Assembly (NCBI GenBank): GCA_011799875.1
Contig: CM022302.1
Coordinates: 524,038,228 to 524,102,227 of the forward strand
Direction of reading: 5' to 3'
Source of the DNA: Thinopyrum elongatum
Taxonomy: Eukaryota > Streptophyta > Magnoliopsida > Poales > Poaceae
Length of the DNA: 64,000 bases
Positions 44,801-54,790 of the stretch are shown in pieces. The notes beneath the pieces were generated by a model that was given only the letters and a program-made list of their open reading frames with translations, ran no database searches and was not told the origin of the DNA. Each line of letters begins with the position of its first letter. Position 1 is the stretch's first letter. The position numbers were made by a program, and so were the translations under genes.

Positions 44801-46923
44801 GGAGTACATATCTGATCTGGGTTGCTTCCTGTGTAATCCTGGATAAGGAAAGGCTTGTTTCTCCAGTTGATTACAATTGTTCTGAGTATGAAATCCATGC
44901 TTATTGGGCTAAATTCTTTAAGCCAATCAGCTCCGAGAATAATATCATATGTTTGGAGGGGTAACACTTTGAAAGTGTTCTTAAATGGTTTGCCAGCAAT
45001 AGTGTACTGGCAATCAGGAACTGAACTTTCAGAAGTTAACTGTCCTCCCCCAGCAACTGAAACTTTTCTCTTGATAGTGGGCACTAAAGAGAAATTGCAT
45101 TCCACAGCAAAATTGTAGTCAATAAATGTATCAGAGGATCCACTGTCCACCAGTGCTACAGCTCTTTTTCCTGCAATATTAATGATTATGCATAGGGTGG
45201 CAGGACCTGGAGTTCCTTCTGCAGCATGGACTGAGATTTGACAACACTGCTCTGTTGGTGCCTCTTTATCAGGGGTACTTGGGGCTGTGTGGTACTGCAA
45301 TTCAGGCAGATTCTTTTCCTCGGCAGGGTTTTCAGCAGTTTCTTCCTCAACTTCCTGCAATATGTGTATTGTTTTACCAATTCTGCATTTGTGCTGCCTA
45401 TTCCAGGGCTCTCTGCAATACCAACATAGGTTTGGAGCCTTTGGAACTGTGCCAGTGTTATTTCTGTCAGTTGTCTGTTTTTGTAAGGGAGGAGGTCTTT
45501 GTTGAGGAGTGAAAGCATTGTACTGCCTTGGTCTTGTAGGAGCTGGTAATGCCTGTAACCTCGCATGAGCAGCTTTTTCATACAGTTTAGCATACCAGTA
45601 GGTTTCCATGATACCAGAAGGTCTTTGCCCACAAACCTCATGTTTTATATTTGGTTTTAACCCACCAATAAAACAGCTCATCAGGAAGTTCTCTTGCAGA
45701 AATGGGTGATCTCTCTTAACCAGAGCCACACATTCTTCAAACTTGTTTATGTAGTCACTGACAGAGGTAGTTTGCTGAATGTTTTTCAGCTGTTCAACAG
45801 CTTCATGCACACTGGCTTCAGTAAACCTGTCAGACAGAATTTGGCAAAACTGTTGCCAAGTAACCATCTGCCATGGGACACAGATGTTTTTGAGCCATAC
45901 AGAAGCTTTGCCTTGAAAGTGTCCAGTAGCCAAGTTGACCCATTGCTCATAAGGAGTTCCTGTCATATCAAAAAATTTCTCACATGATATCAACCATTCA
46001 ATAGGTCCTGTGCCATCAAACAAGGGAATTTCAAGTCTGGGTCCTTTGGGAACAGCTTCTGCATAATAAGAAGGACCACCCAATTGTGTTGCTACTTGGT
46101 TTCTCTGACTATCATATAAATTGACTCCAGCATGGTATACAGAAGGAGGCACTGTATTTGCTGCTGCAGTGTTGATGTACTGGCCAGTAATATGGTTATA
46201 GGTCGGTGGGATAGCATAAGGAGCAATGACAGGGGCAAAATGCCCTGTGTTTCCAGTATGAACCATGGGAGGGGGCTGTCCATTGAGCTGCACATTAGGA
46301 AGGCCAGCCTGACATTGACTTACTGGTGCACTCAATCTGAATGGGGACACAGGTGCCTGGAAGCCTGCAGAGGTAGTGTTGAGAATGACACTGTCCGTAA
46401 ATGGAGCTGACAGCATTGGAATAGATTGACTATGTGCCACTGTAACCATAGGGGCAGATAGCATAGTAGCAGAATTCAGGTTACTGCTAGGAGCGATAGT
46501 TGTCTGAGCAAAAAGTGCCTGCAGATTAACTGGAGAAACAGGTGTAGTGACTGCGGTAGTTGTCTGAATCACTTTGGATTGTTCTTCTGAATCGAGAGGT
46601 GAATTAGGAACTTGAGAGACAGGTGGATTCACCGGCTTAACTGCGTTCAAAATTTGCTGCAGTGTCTTATCCATGGAATTCTGCAGATTCGACAGTTTAC
46701 TGTCGAGTTGACGCACTGTGACCATGTTGGCTTTCAGTTGTTGAACTTCTGCCTTCAGGCCCTGCAGATCAGTAAGTTCGACCCTGAACGCCTGCATCTC
46801 ACTCTCCAGTTTCTCCATTGCCTTGGCGCGTGTATGATCCGCCATCATAATCAAAGCTACCAGTACTGGAGAACGTACAGGGATTATATCTTGCTCGAAC
46901 CTGTTGTCTCTTGCTGTTGTCAC
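41833..46923 (-). CDS. Gag-pol polyprotein with chromodomain (Reina-like)
   Basis: 1696 codons in one open frame. A coiled-coil N-terminus (residues 30-95), gag core from about residue 300 (FDGTGPIEWLISCEKFFDMT), a zinc knuckle near 500 (CWYCREPWNRQHKC), protease near 591 (ALVDSGSSDTFIDY), and reverse transcriptase about 780-960 (WRLCNDFRQLNAKT; active site FFDDVLVFS near 929) follow in order. RNase H comes next (EADACGTGLGAVL), then the integrase HHCC finger (HNSAIGGHSGV ... CPVCQ) near 1270 and the integrase core with D near 1335, D near 1396 (VSDRDRIF) and E near 1433 (SDGQTERVNQ). A chromodomain-like end (WLIHWENLAPTDATWEDL) near 1650 closes it; such domains steer integration to marked chromatin. 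The methionine at residue 28 (MADHTRAK) could be the real start. All catalytic residues are present, so it may be autonomous. Confidence 0.93.
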   Translation of the reverse strand: MTTARDNRFEQDIIPVRSPVLVALIMMADHTRAKAMEKLESEMQAFRVELTDLQGLKAEVQQLKANMVTVRQLDSKLSNLQNSMDKTLQQILNAVKPVNPPVSQVPNSPLDSEEQSKVIQTTTAVTTPVSPVNLQALFAQTTIAPSSNLNSATMLSAPMVTVAHSQSIPMLSAPFTDSVILNTTSAGFQAPVSPFRLSAPVSQCQAGLPNVQLNGQPPPMVHTGNTGHFAPVIAPYAIPPTYNHITGQYINTAAANTVPPSVYHAGVNLYDSQRNQVATQLGGPSYYAEAVPKGPRLEIPLFDGTGPIEWLISCEKFFDMTGTPYEQWVNLATGHFQGKASVWLKNICVPWQMVTWQQFCQILSDRFTEASVHEAVEQLKNIQQTTSVSDYINKFEECVALVKRDHPFLQENFLMSCFIGGLKPNIKHEVCGQRPSGIMETYWYAKLYEKAAHARLQALPAPTRPRQYNAFTPQQRPPPLQKQTTDRNNTGTVPKAPNLCWYCREPWNRQHKCRIGKTIHILQEVEEETAENPAEEKNLPELQYHTAPSTPDKEAPTEQCCQISVHAAEGTPGPATLCIIINIAGKRAVALVDSGSSDTFIDYNFAVECNFSLVPTIKRKVSVAGGGQLTSESSVPDCQYTIAGKPFKNTFKVLPLQTYDIILGADWLKEFSPISMDFILRTIVINWRNKPFLIQDYTGSNPDQICTPEQAAKIFKKGAMGYFIQINLIRPSAEKPTIVPAPVQALLEEYAGVFEEHVGLPPTRDIDHRIELIPGATPPNIRPYRVPHYQKTAMEEIIQDLLIKQEIQPSLSPFSSPAVMVRKKDGGWRLCNDFRQLNAKTVKNKFPMPIIEDLLDELHGAKYFSKLDLRSGFHQIRMATPDIPKTAFRTHLGHYEYIVMPFGLTNAPTTFQNLMNLIFGPHRRFILVFFDDVLVFSETLEDHIKHLKIALDLLKENCLYVKQSKCEFAVQEISYLGHIISTEGVATDPSKVQDILNWPSPDNVTKLRGFLGLTAYYRRFVKNYGNICRPLYDALKKDQFQWGEEQEKAFADLKIIMTTCPVLALPNFSKPFTIEADACGTGLGAVLMQDQRPIAFLSKAISPTALGKSIYEKEAMAILEALRKWRHYLIGNPLIIKTDQQALKFMATQRLTEGIQHQLLLKLLEFDYSIEYKKGKENIVADALSRKDQVENSQCAQMTIIQADWLEDIRKSYLNDPDSSKLLHRLAQDIQTNSNFAVTDGIIKFKNRLYIGAATDFRNTLLNTFHNSAIGGHSGVRATLHRLKKHFYWPRMKQDVETYVSVCPVCQLTKVEHVHSPGLLDPLEIPAVPWSHISMDFIEALPNSKGKEVILVVVDRLTKYAHFLPMSHPYTVQTVLQLFLDNIVKLHGMPVVIVSDRDRIFTSTFYQDILTSFKVKLSFSTAHHPQSDGQTERVNQCLEQYLRNMVFQNPKDWMNWLSMGEWWYNTTYHTSLKVTPFEALYAYHPPQIGELSLPRTILPEARATVEEREKMREQLKGNLLQAQDRMKYFADLKRTERELQVGDNVYIKVQPYRQNAFGLRGFLKLRSKYYGPYKVLAQVGKVAYKLQLPDTALIHPVFHISHLKKHLGEHAIPLPHVPIVTEDGRLKTTPFAVLDKRVVQRNKTSVSQWLIHWENLAPTDATWEDLTFLQATFPDFAPPPPRPPHVPRATRGQAAS

Positions 46924-47186
46924 CGAACAAGTGCTCGAGATCGGAACGAATCACAGGAATTTTACCACCAGAGCAAGACGCTCGGGCAACCGCGACCGTC
47001 CTCCGATCTGCACCCGAACGAGGTGCGCCGCCGACACCGCGCCGCCACCCCTTCAGAGCCGCACCGCCGCCACGAACAGGGAGGGTAGGGTGGGATTTTA
47101 CGAGAGGACCCAACCACCCTGTCTCCACTGTCCGATTCGCCGCCGATGAACCGCGCCGCCGAGGAAAGGACTGGCTCTGAAACCCT

Positions 47187-47574
47187 TGTGAGGACCTGGA
47201 TGGGGATCGAACTAATTTCAACACGGAAGTGGAGCTCCTCACGAATTTGTGAACGAAATTTACTCAAAGATACCTGATTTGGTCTGATACAAGAGGAAGA
47301 CGAACCCTAGACTAACTAGAGATATACTAAAAGTTCTTTTTTTCTTACTTTCCCCTCAGCGAGGTCTCGGCTTATAAGCTGCCGCAAATTACAGTGGGTG
47401 AAACGAAAGCACACTTAACTCAGCATCTGGACCGTCCATCTTCAGTAATGCTCTCGCATCTCCACCGTCAGATAACTGACGAAACGGTGCCTGCAGTGTT
47501 CGTCAGTTATCTTCTTCCATCTTCAGGTTTCTTCAGATATAACTTCAGTAGCTTCTCTTGTCAGGCTCCTGACA
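47187..47574 (-). repeat. Reina-like 5' LTR
   Basis: 388 bp, matching 41433-41821; adjacent primer binding site at about 47170-47183. Confidence 0.95.
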
Positions 47575-48050
47575 GGTCGCCGGCAACCGCGGGGAACAGC
47601 CGAACTGGGAGAGCAAGAGGATTTATTCTGTCCTCCGTTGCTGGATGGTGGCGGATCCCAAGTCCTCCTCCCACGTCGCGCCCGCGCACGAACCCCTCAC
47701 CGGCTCTCCTCTCCACGCGCGATGGGTACAGTCGAGGAGCGAGCGGGCGACTGTGAACCCTCACTTCCTTGGCGCCGAGGGGGAAGGGAAACGCCGGAGG
47801 CCGGAGCAGAGGAAGAAGGGGCGGCGGCAAGGGTGCGGTCGCGGGCACGGGGGAGGGGTTCGACGGCGAGACTTGACCCGTCGCCTCGACGCAGCAGCAC
47901 AGCGCCCTGACCTTTGTCGCGCGGGCCGGGCGGCGGCTGCAGGAGGAACAGAGGAAGAAGAGGAGGCCCGCCTAGGTGGCTCTCAAGTCTCAACTCGCAA
48001 CGCGTCCCCCACCTAGCAGCTGACATGGGCGGCCCACGCTGAACCGGCCG
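47575..48050 (-). promoter_or_regulatory. Displaced 5'-flank of F-box gene 1, GC-rich
   Basis: Before the Reina insertion this sequence lay immediately upstream of 41432. It is homologous, in opposite orientation, to 54240-54571. On the plus strand a frame at 47638-47910 (GDCEPSLPWRRGGRETPEAG) is conserved as GDCEPSLPLRRGGRGTPEAG on the minus strand of 54131-54451, so a divergent transcript or merely a recent duplication is possible. I do not recognise the peptide. The region is probably the proximal promoter or 5' leader. Confidence 0.5.
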
Positions 48051-48189
48051 GTTTAGATACGAAACGGATAGCCGGTGTTTTTTCAAAACAAAAGGGACGC
48101 CGTTGTTCTCACGACTGAAATTTTTTGCAGCGTCAAAATGATTTTCGGATGACACGCCTGCCGCCACCCGTGGCCGGCTCCGACGTTGC

Positions 48190-50290
48190 ACCACACCCTT
48201 GCCCAACATGTCTCCATCCTCGCCCCGTCGACCATCCTCTAACCCCTTCCCCACTTCCTTTTTAGATGCCGAGGATCCCTCCGTTCCTCCCATCCGGTCA
48301 ATGCTCGGACTTCTCTTCGTAAATGATTTTGCAGCCGGTCCTATCATCTCTGTCACCAGCTCGTCCTCGATGGCTACATCACGGCCGACCATGTCATCCC
48401 CGTCTCTGGCTTGGTGCTCCTCAGGGTCGCCTCCAAATTGACTGAAACATCAAAGATTTTTCAAGCAACTCGAGATAAGCAAAACACTAAATTAAAATCC
48501 AAGTTTTGACTCGCTTAATATTTACCCTCTACAAACAGCAGTTTACAAAAGGTACAAAAGGTTTCAAGCTTTCCAATTCAGTAGCAATTCTTTTATTCGC
48601 AACAAGAACTATCACTTGTCCTTTCATCGAGCGGCATCAAGGAGGGGTTGTCGGCGTGGAGGTGACGATATCATTTGCCCTTCTTTCCATATTGGCATGC
48701 GAGGGCACGTGCCAATAAGAGGTACTATGGCTTACAAAGGCATGTTGAGCTGGAGGCAATGCCCTTGATGGATGCATGATTGGACTTGAGCAGGAGGCGC
48801 CAACAGTGAGTCCTAGGTCAGGGTTAAGGGTAGGAATATTTAGATAGATGGCCTTAACTTACGATGACATCCACTAAAAAGATAGCGATGGACACAAAGA
48901 AAGAGGCAACTTGTCGTGCAAGGACGTGAGAGGAAGATGGACGGGAGTGGAGGTTTGCTAGAGGGGGCTCATCAGGGCCGTATGGGGATGGGTCAAAGGG
49001 TGTTCCCAACAAGCGATCATGAATATTTGTGGGTGGGTGGAAGGTTGTAGAGTAAGTGTCGTGCAATCTTGGTCTTTTGATTTTGATCACATGGCTAAAA
49101 CAAAATAATGGTCTTTTGATTTTGATCACATGGCAAAAACAAAATAAGTGTTGGCTAAAATTAATTATTTATTACATAAATAATCCCAAGAAAGTACTAT
49201 ACTTCTATACTTCTGTTTGAACCTTGGGCCACAACTAGGGGTGGGGGAGAGGATTTGCACATTCGCTTCTTCGTCAACAAGGGTGGAAATGGCATCGTAT
49301 GATTATGACTTTGAGGGACAAAAAATTTGCCGCAAGAGATTAATGCTAGTTCAGATATCATCTATCCTATGCTGATATTTTGGAAGGAAAACGTGACCTT
49401 GAAAAAATGATGATAATTAGGTTTAACTAGACATTTCTTCGAGGAAATTAAACATGCTTTCAATGGATGCCAATAGAGCTCTAGGACCTGATAATATCCC
49501 AGTTGTTTTTTGTTAGACATGTACACTAAACCAAGTCAAAACATGGCTACATCGTGACTTTCCAAAATCAAAACCGTGCATGCCCAGATTGCAATGGCCA
49601 TACAAAGGCTACCAGGAAAATATCTAAGTGCAATATACTACCCATCAACAAAATGTATGTACCAAATAGTTATCAACCTGTGTCTTCGGGTGATAACATG
49701 CCAATGTCAGTATGCATACTAGACGATAGACAAAAGGTTTTGGTCAGCCTTTGTTTCCCTCAAGAAGGTTTTTTCTCTTAAGAAACATGAAAGCAAAGTG
49801 CCTTAGCCATGGACACCCAGGATTTATGAGTGATGTGCAATCAGACGGCAAGAACTAGGTTTGAGCAGGGCAAGGGACATGAAAGGATGCATGCACATAA
49901 ACTAAAATTCTGCTAACCAAACAATTCCGGTATAATATCAATGATCTACTAAATATGACAAGAACATAAAATGTCAATGCGCTTCCAAACTTCCATAAAA
50001 AACATAGCAATGTTCTGACGACCATCATTTTGCTAAGTTGTACATTAACAATTCAACAAAGTTTAGACTGTTTTGCTAAGTTGCACAAAAGAAACCACAA
50101 CGATAGGTTTCCAGTTGAGACAATACATGGGAAGGAGAAACTAAAACATCATGGTAACAGGCTAACCGCCAACACATGGCACCATTACAGACGACTCTTT
50201 AGAGAAACATAAATCTGCAGACAAACATCATGACCGAGCTCACATCTTAGTCCCAATCAGTGGATGGAACCTGCACAAACAAGACAAGGC
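48190..50290. repeat. Duplicated spacer, copy A
   Basis: Direct-repeat partner of 55270-57470, sharing for example TTTTGCAGCC near 48330/55380, CTGGCTTGGTGCTCCTCAG near 48405/55460 and TTCTTTCCATATTGGCATGC near 48680/55775. No complete gene is seen. A minus-strand frame near 48250-48440 (EEHQARDGDDMVGRDVAIED) is conserved in copy B as EEHQAREGDGTMGRDVVIEG and could be an unrecognised exon. The last part (about 49980-50290) is homologous to the 3' end of F-box gene 1 (36690-36970), including a CACATCTTAGTC block, and is probably the 3' UTR of gene 2. Confidence 0.72.
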
Positions 50291-51009
50291 ACAATAAGTT
50301 TGCTTCAAAGATGTACCCAGATGACACGGACGAAAATTTCAAATAAACTGTATCCTGGCCAAATTTGGGTAGTTGTTAAAAATAGTTTAGCCTTGTGTGA
50401 GGCAACTCTAAGACAAATATGACCATTCAGGGAAGCCTCAAGACCCAAGAGGGCTTTAGGCTTGAAACAAGTTGGAACCCATGCAATTTGACTACCAAAC
50501 TCTGATAATCATACCGACAACAGGCTCGGACAACAGTAAAAACAACGAGGCAAAGGTGGTCCTTGCTTGATGGATGCAGAGCACTATAATGTGCATTCTA
50601 CCCACTATCAATTCTTATAAAAATGTATTCTACCAAATGGGATACGAGGGAAGAGCTAAGCTGGATTTTAAGAGATGCTATTTTCACCAGTAACTAAACA
50701 ATACAAGGATAATTGTAAATTACTGAACTGAAAATAATAAAAAGGTAAGAGAATAAAAAAAACTTGCATGTATGGTATAGATTTATAGGCACATCAGAAA
50801 TGTGTGCTAACTACTGTAGTGTCACCATAAATTACTAAATAATAAGTTGTGTTAAATTTGACATCTGTTTTACACTGCATCAACATGCAAACCCAAAATA
50901 TGGATGGATTTCAAAGGGTTGTCATACATTCTAATTGATGTGTAATTACAGCAGACCGATTAGAACAAGTAGGTAGGGATACCAAATATGGATGGAGGTA
51001 ACTTACAAT
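50291..51009 (-). other. 3' intron or UTR of F-box gene 2
   Basis: Homologous to intron 3 of gene 1 without its Harbinger insertion (empty site at about 50930-50960). Because gene 2 stops in the preceding exon, this would be an untranslated 3' intron. No coding sequence seen. Confidence 0.55.
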
Positions 51010-52720
51010 CTAAGTGCGATCACGACACTTGATGCTAATCTGCTCAAGAAGTATGCCACATGTCCTCAAGACGTCCAAAATCTTGCGAACACCGTTATCA
51101 ACTTTTCTACATTTAATGTTGACAACCAAATGAGGCGGACACACAAATGATTGCTTGGATCCTGCTACTCCTACAAAGTTCTACAAGATACAAAAAATCA
51201 TTGCGACAAAAAGTCATACAAGATAAAACCTTTACTAATACATCAACATATTTGAATCAAATACCTCAGGGAAATCGATCTTAAGAGTAAGCTTCTGAAG
51301 ATTTGGAGAGTGTTGGAGAATGCAAACTAGGTCAATAGCCGTAAACCAATCATTGAGTTCCAGAGTCTTTAACTTGTCAAATTTAGGGCACCATTCCAAA
51401 TCTCGTTTGAAGATAAGCTGGACAAATTGCAAATGAACAGGAAAAAAAAACTCAGACTCTAATACAATATATTAGGAAATACAGTTAGGTACTTCAGTTA
51501 CAAAATTAGGGAAAAGGAAAACTACACCATAGGCCTTGAACTGTCACATTTTATTTAATCAAGAAATCATGTTATTAATATATTGATTTAAGGCTCACCA
51601 AGTGAAGATAAAGTTAGCAAGCTGTGGAGATGAAAATAAACAACTTGACTATATGCAACACTAACAATGGATATAGATACTATAGGTAAAAGAGAAACTA
51701 CGGGTGGTAACTGGCAAATAACAGTAAGAGTAAGAAAGATAGTGCAAAGTATTACCAATTTAGGCGCAGCAATCAATTTCAAATCAACAACATCGGATAA
51801 TCCATTGAGAAGCAGACACTTCTTGTGAGAACATCCACCACATTTACAGTCACTATGACATACATTGTAGCACCCATTGCCAAGCAAAATAGATGCTTTT
51901 TCCAGTAATGGCATCTCTTTAAGGGAAGGAGTCAAGCACTGAAAACTACCTAGTTCCAGTGAGATAAGGCGCGGGGTAACAATAGGAATGTGGATATCCT
52001 CGGAGAAGGTACAATTCCCAACTAACCACAGATGCTTTAGTGATTTAGAACATATCTTCGATGTGTCAACGTAGCAGCTTTCTATTGTTAGCTCCTCTAA
52101 TACCGAGCAGCCCGAGAAATCTACAGAGGAATCTACGAGGTCAATGCAACCAAATTCTATGGTCCTCAAGTGGCGGGAGATGAGAGGTGAATCATCGACT
52201 AGTAATGGTTCATATAAAATATCACTAGCACAAATTGAGAGCTTCTCAACCGGGCACTTCAGAACGTACTCGACCAACGGCTTGGCTTCTGTGAAATTGA
52301 TATAGTCCTCATCACTGTAGGGATTGATCTGGCAATTGGTCAGAGATACATCCCCCCTAAGATGAATTATCAGCTTCACCAACTTATTGAAACGCTCGCG
52401 GCTAAAACTTGACCAGTTCTCAAAGATGAAGCGCAAGTTGGTTTTGCGCCTCCAGAGGTCACGCCACTGGGTACCGAGCACGCAAGTCTGTAGGGCTTCA
52501 TCCCCCGGTAGAAGGGAAAGGATGTGGTCGAGCACATCGTCGGAGAGGACACGGAAAGGATCCGCGCCTGTGTCAACAACCTTCTTGCGCATTTCGTCGA
52601 ACAGGTGGCGGGTTCTGCGGGTGCAGGAACGAAATCAACAGAAACACGAGGAAAGTGGAAACCACAAAGTCGATTGGGGTATTGGAAAAAAAGAAAAAGA
52701 TTGTAGCATCACCTGAGCAT
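51010..52720 (-). CDS. F-box/LRR/FBD protein, gene 2 of the array
   Basis: Exons 52720-52713 (ATGCTCAG), 52614-51756, 51417-51265 and 51180-51010 give 396 residues. The start joins MLR to TRHLFDEM across a GT-AG intron; a TATAAAT box at 52804-52810 about 90 bases upstream supports it. The methionine at about 52592 (MRKKVVDT) is an alternative. The F-box (FRVLSDDVLDHILSLLPGDE, ALQTCVLGTQWRDLW) is near residues 20-60, followed by leucine-rich repeats (LRTIEFGCIDL, CSVLEELTIESC) and an FBD-like end (RDLEWCPKFDKLKTLELNDW, ILQHSPNLQKLTLKI, CGILLEQISIK). It ends ISIKCRDRT at a TAG, lacking gene 1's acidic tail. All junctions keep phase 0 and I found no lesion, so it is the best candidate for a working gene here. 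Substrate unknown. Confidence 0.85.
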
Positions 52721-52803
52721 GACTCCTGGATAGGTCGAAGCTCTGGCCGCCGCGGGAAAGAACAGGGAGAGGAAGACGCCTCCTCCCATCCCATCCCTAC
52801 AAC

Positions 52804-52810
52804 ATTTATA
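52804..52810 (-). promoter_or_regulatory. TATA box of F-box gene 2
   Basis: Minus strand GCTATAAATGTTG. Transcription would begin around 52775, leaving a leader of about 55 bases before the ATG at 52720. Confidence 0.6.
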
Positions 52811-52869
52811 GCACGAGGGTTCGGAGCAGTCCCTCAACCTCGATTCCCCATGCGTCATTATTGCCCCGC

Positions 52870-54120
52870 TCATTTATTTATTTAGGACAGTAAAACTGCA
52901 CCGCTTTCCTGCCCTCTCACGCACTAGGCAGTTCTGGCCGTCCATTCTTTTGATCCGGTCATTTCTAGTCATCAGATCTGGTCTATGTAGCCACCTAAAA
53001 CACAGCTTTTAATTACTGGTCGAGCTGTCCTAATGGGTTGCTGCGCTAAACCCTATTCGGCGCCTTAAGCGCCCATTTTAGGCGTTTTCGCAAACGGGCG
53101 CACACCCTCCCTGCGCGATGGGCCGGCCCATTTTATCCCTATTTTTCTGTTTCAAACTGCAAAAAACTGCGCGCGGTTTACACTCGAACTCGCGACCTTG
53201 CGACCTCCTCCTCTTGGCTTACCTGCGGTAGCCAACTACCCGACAACTTTGCTGTGATTTGTGAGATCCTTTTTACTCTTTTATTGCACCTTATTTTCTT
53301 TTTCTTTTATTTCTTATTTTCCCTTTTTCTTTTTCTTGTTCCTTTTTCCTTTCTGTTTCTTAAATGCATGATTTTTTTTTTAAAAATCCGGTGAACCTTT
53401 TCCCAATTCATCAATATTTTATTCAAAATTGATGAAGTTTTCGAATTCATGATTTTTTTTGAAAATCCATGAATCTTTTTCAAATTAGTGAACTTTTTTA
53501 TTGAAATTGCTGAACTTTTTTCCAACCCGTGAACTTTTTTCCAAAATTCGGTGAACTCTTTTCGAATTTGTGAACTTTTTATCAAAATGGATGAACTATT
53601 TTTAAATCTGTGAACTTTTTGATCGAAATTGATGAACTTTTTTAAAAATTCGGTGAACTATTTTCAAATTTGTGAACTTTTTGTAATCAAAGTCGATGAA
53701 CTTTTTTAAATCCATGAACTTTTTTTAAAATCGGTGAAATTTTTTCAAATTCGTGAAATCTTTTTCATATTTCCATGTTTTTCAAATAAATTATACTGGG
53801 ACTGAAGCAAGGGTCTAATAGTGTGTTTTTCGCAGTGATAGCATCAAAGCCATCGAGGTGCAGTGGTTATTGCGCCAACGGCTTCAGCGTTCGCTGCTGG
53901 TTCGATTCCCACTACGCGCAAAATACAACCGCTTTTTTCCCGATTATTTTTAGCGAGCGATGCTGGGCTGGCCCATTACCGCTTGCCTTCGAGCGCCAGG
54001 TGGCCTAAGCGGCGCTGAGGGCGCCCAACAGGAGCTCTCGGTTGCTGCTCTAGAGGCTAAAAGCGGTCCTTCTGGTTAATTGGGCCTGCACTCTCGCGCG
54101 AAGCCCGCTCCAGCCTTGGA
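52870..54120. repeat. Intergenic repeat: degenerate GTGAACTTTTT array between tRNA-like segments
   Basis: No gene seen. From about 53380 to 53770 it is an AT-rich degenerate array of units such as AAATTCGTGAACTTTTTT and AAATTGATGAACTTTTTT. On its right, GGTTCGATTCCC (about 53900) is an exact RNA polymerase III B-box, with AGTGGTTATTGCGCC before it; on its left, the minus strand near 53180-53260 has GAGTTCGAGTG and TAGTTGGCTACCG. The outer parts contain GGCGC-rich blocks (53050-53110 and 53990-54050) that may be terminal inverted sequences. Probably one composite transposable element; I cannot place its family. Confidence 0.45.
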
Positions 54121-54239
54121 GAAAATAGAACTAGCGAAGCGGGCCTCCTCCTCTCCGCTCGACCTCCGTTCGTCTGTTCGTCTGTTCGTCTATTCCTGAA
54201 GCCACCGCCCGATCGAGAAAGGCCAGTGATGAGGCTAGC

Positions 54240-54790
54240 GACGGCGCTACGCTGCGTGGAGGCGACGGGTCAAGGCACGCCGTCGACTCCGTCCCCCGTG
54301 CCTGCGACCGCCCCCCAGCCGCCGCTCCTTCTTCCTCTGCTCCGGCCTCCGGCGTTCCCCTCCCCCCACGTCGCAAAGGAAGTGAGGGTTCACAGTCACC
54401 CACTCGCTCCTTGCCTATAGCCATCGCATGTGGAACCAGTGAGGGGTTCATCGGCGGGCACGATGTGGGAGGAGGACTTGGGATCTGCCAGCATCCATTA
54501 AGGGAGGACCGGAGAAATCCCCTTGCTCTCCCAGTTCGGCTGTTCCCTGCGGTTGCCGGCGACCGGTGCTTTCAGCAGTCCACAAGTTGACGTGAGCTTA
54601 CATGATACTCCAATATTGATCTAGATGATCTCCCTGCATTTGGCAATGTCGCATCCAACCTCTTGGTTTGCTAATTTCACTCCGCTCCTGCAGTGCCCTC
54701 CACCTGTTCAATGGAATGCACAACATGCTATGGCGAGTGACAGAGACCACTTTCGGCCAAGCTCGCCACGACTTGCCAGCTCCTGATGAT
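54240..54790 (+). pseudogene. Inverted, truncated 5' end of an F-box gene
   Basis: On the plus strand this copies the 5' end of gene 1: CCCAGTTCGGCTGTTCCC and GTTGCCGGCGACC (its 47575 side), AGTTGACGTGAGC (first exon and donor), CCAATATTGATCTAGATGAT (intron) and CTCCTGCAGTGCCCTCCACC (acceptor and start of the coding exon; compare gene 1 at 41297). GCGAGTGACAGAG matches gene 1's ASDR codons. Homology stops near 54785, before the F-box is complete, and the reading frame is already broken. It runs opposite to the three array genes. It preserves the unoccupied target site of the Reina element. It could still act as a promoter, but no gene follows it on the plus strand. Confidence 0.72.

Larger units (their letters stand above)
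41433..47574 (-). mobile_element. Intact chromovirus (Reina-like Gypsy) in the 5' region of F-box gene 1
   Basis: 6142 bp with short LTRs at 41433-41821 and 47187-47574, a polypurine tract (TAAAGGGGGGTAT on the minus strand) beside the 3' LTR and a primer site resembling initiator tRNA-Met (GTTTCAGAGCCAG) beside the 5' LTR. One uninterrupted gag-pol frame fills the interior. The LTRs differ at six substitutions and one indel by my count, about 1.6 percent, so it is young. Flanks are GGTCT (41428-41432) and GGTCG (47575-47579), a 5-bp duplication with one mismatch. A homologous unoccupied site, GGCGACCGGTGC, exists at about 54565-54578. Confidence 0.93.

Noticed and set aside
53850..53920. A tRNA gene near the GGTTCGATTCCC motif
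   Set aside because: I could not fold a cloverleaf with acceptor and anticodon stems; only B-box similarity remains.
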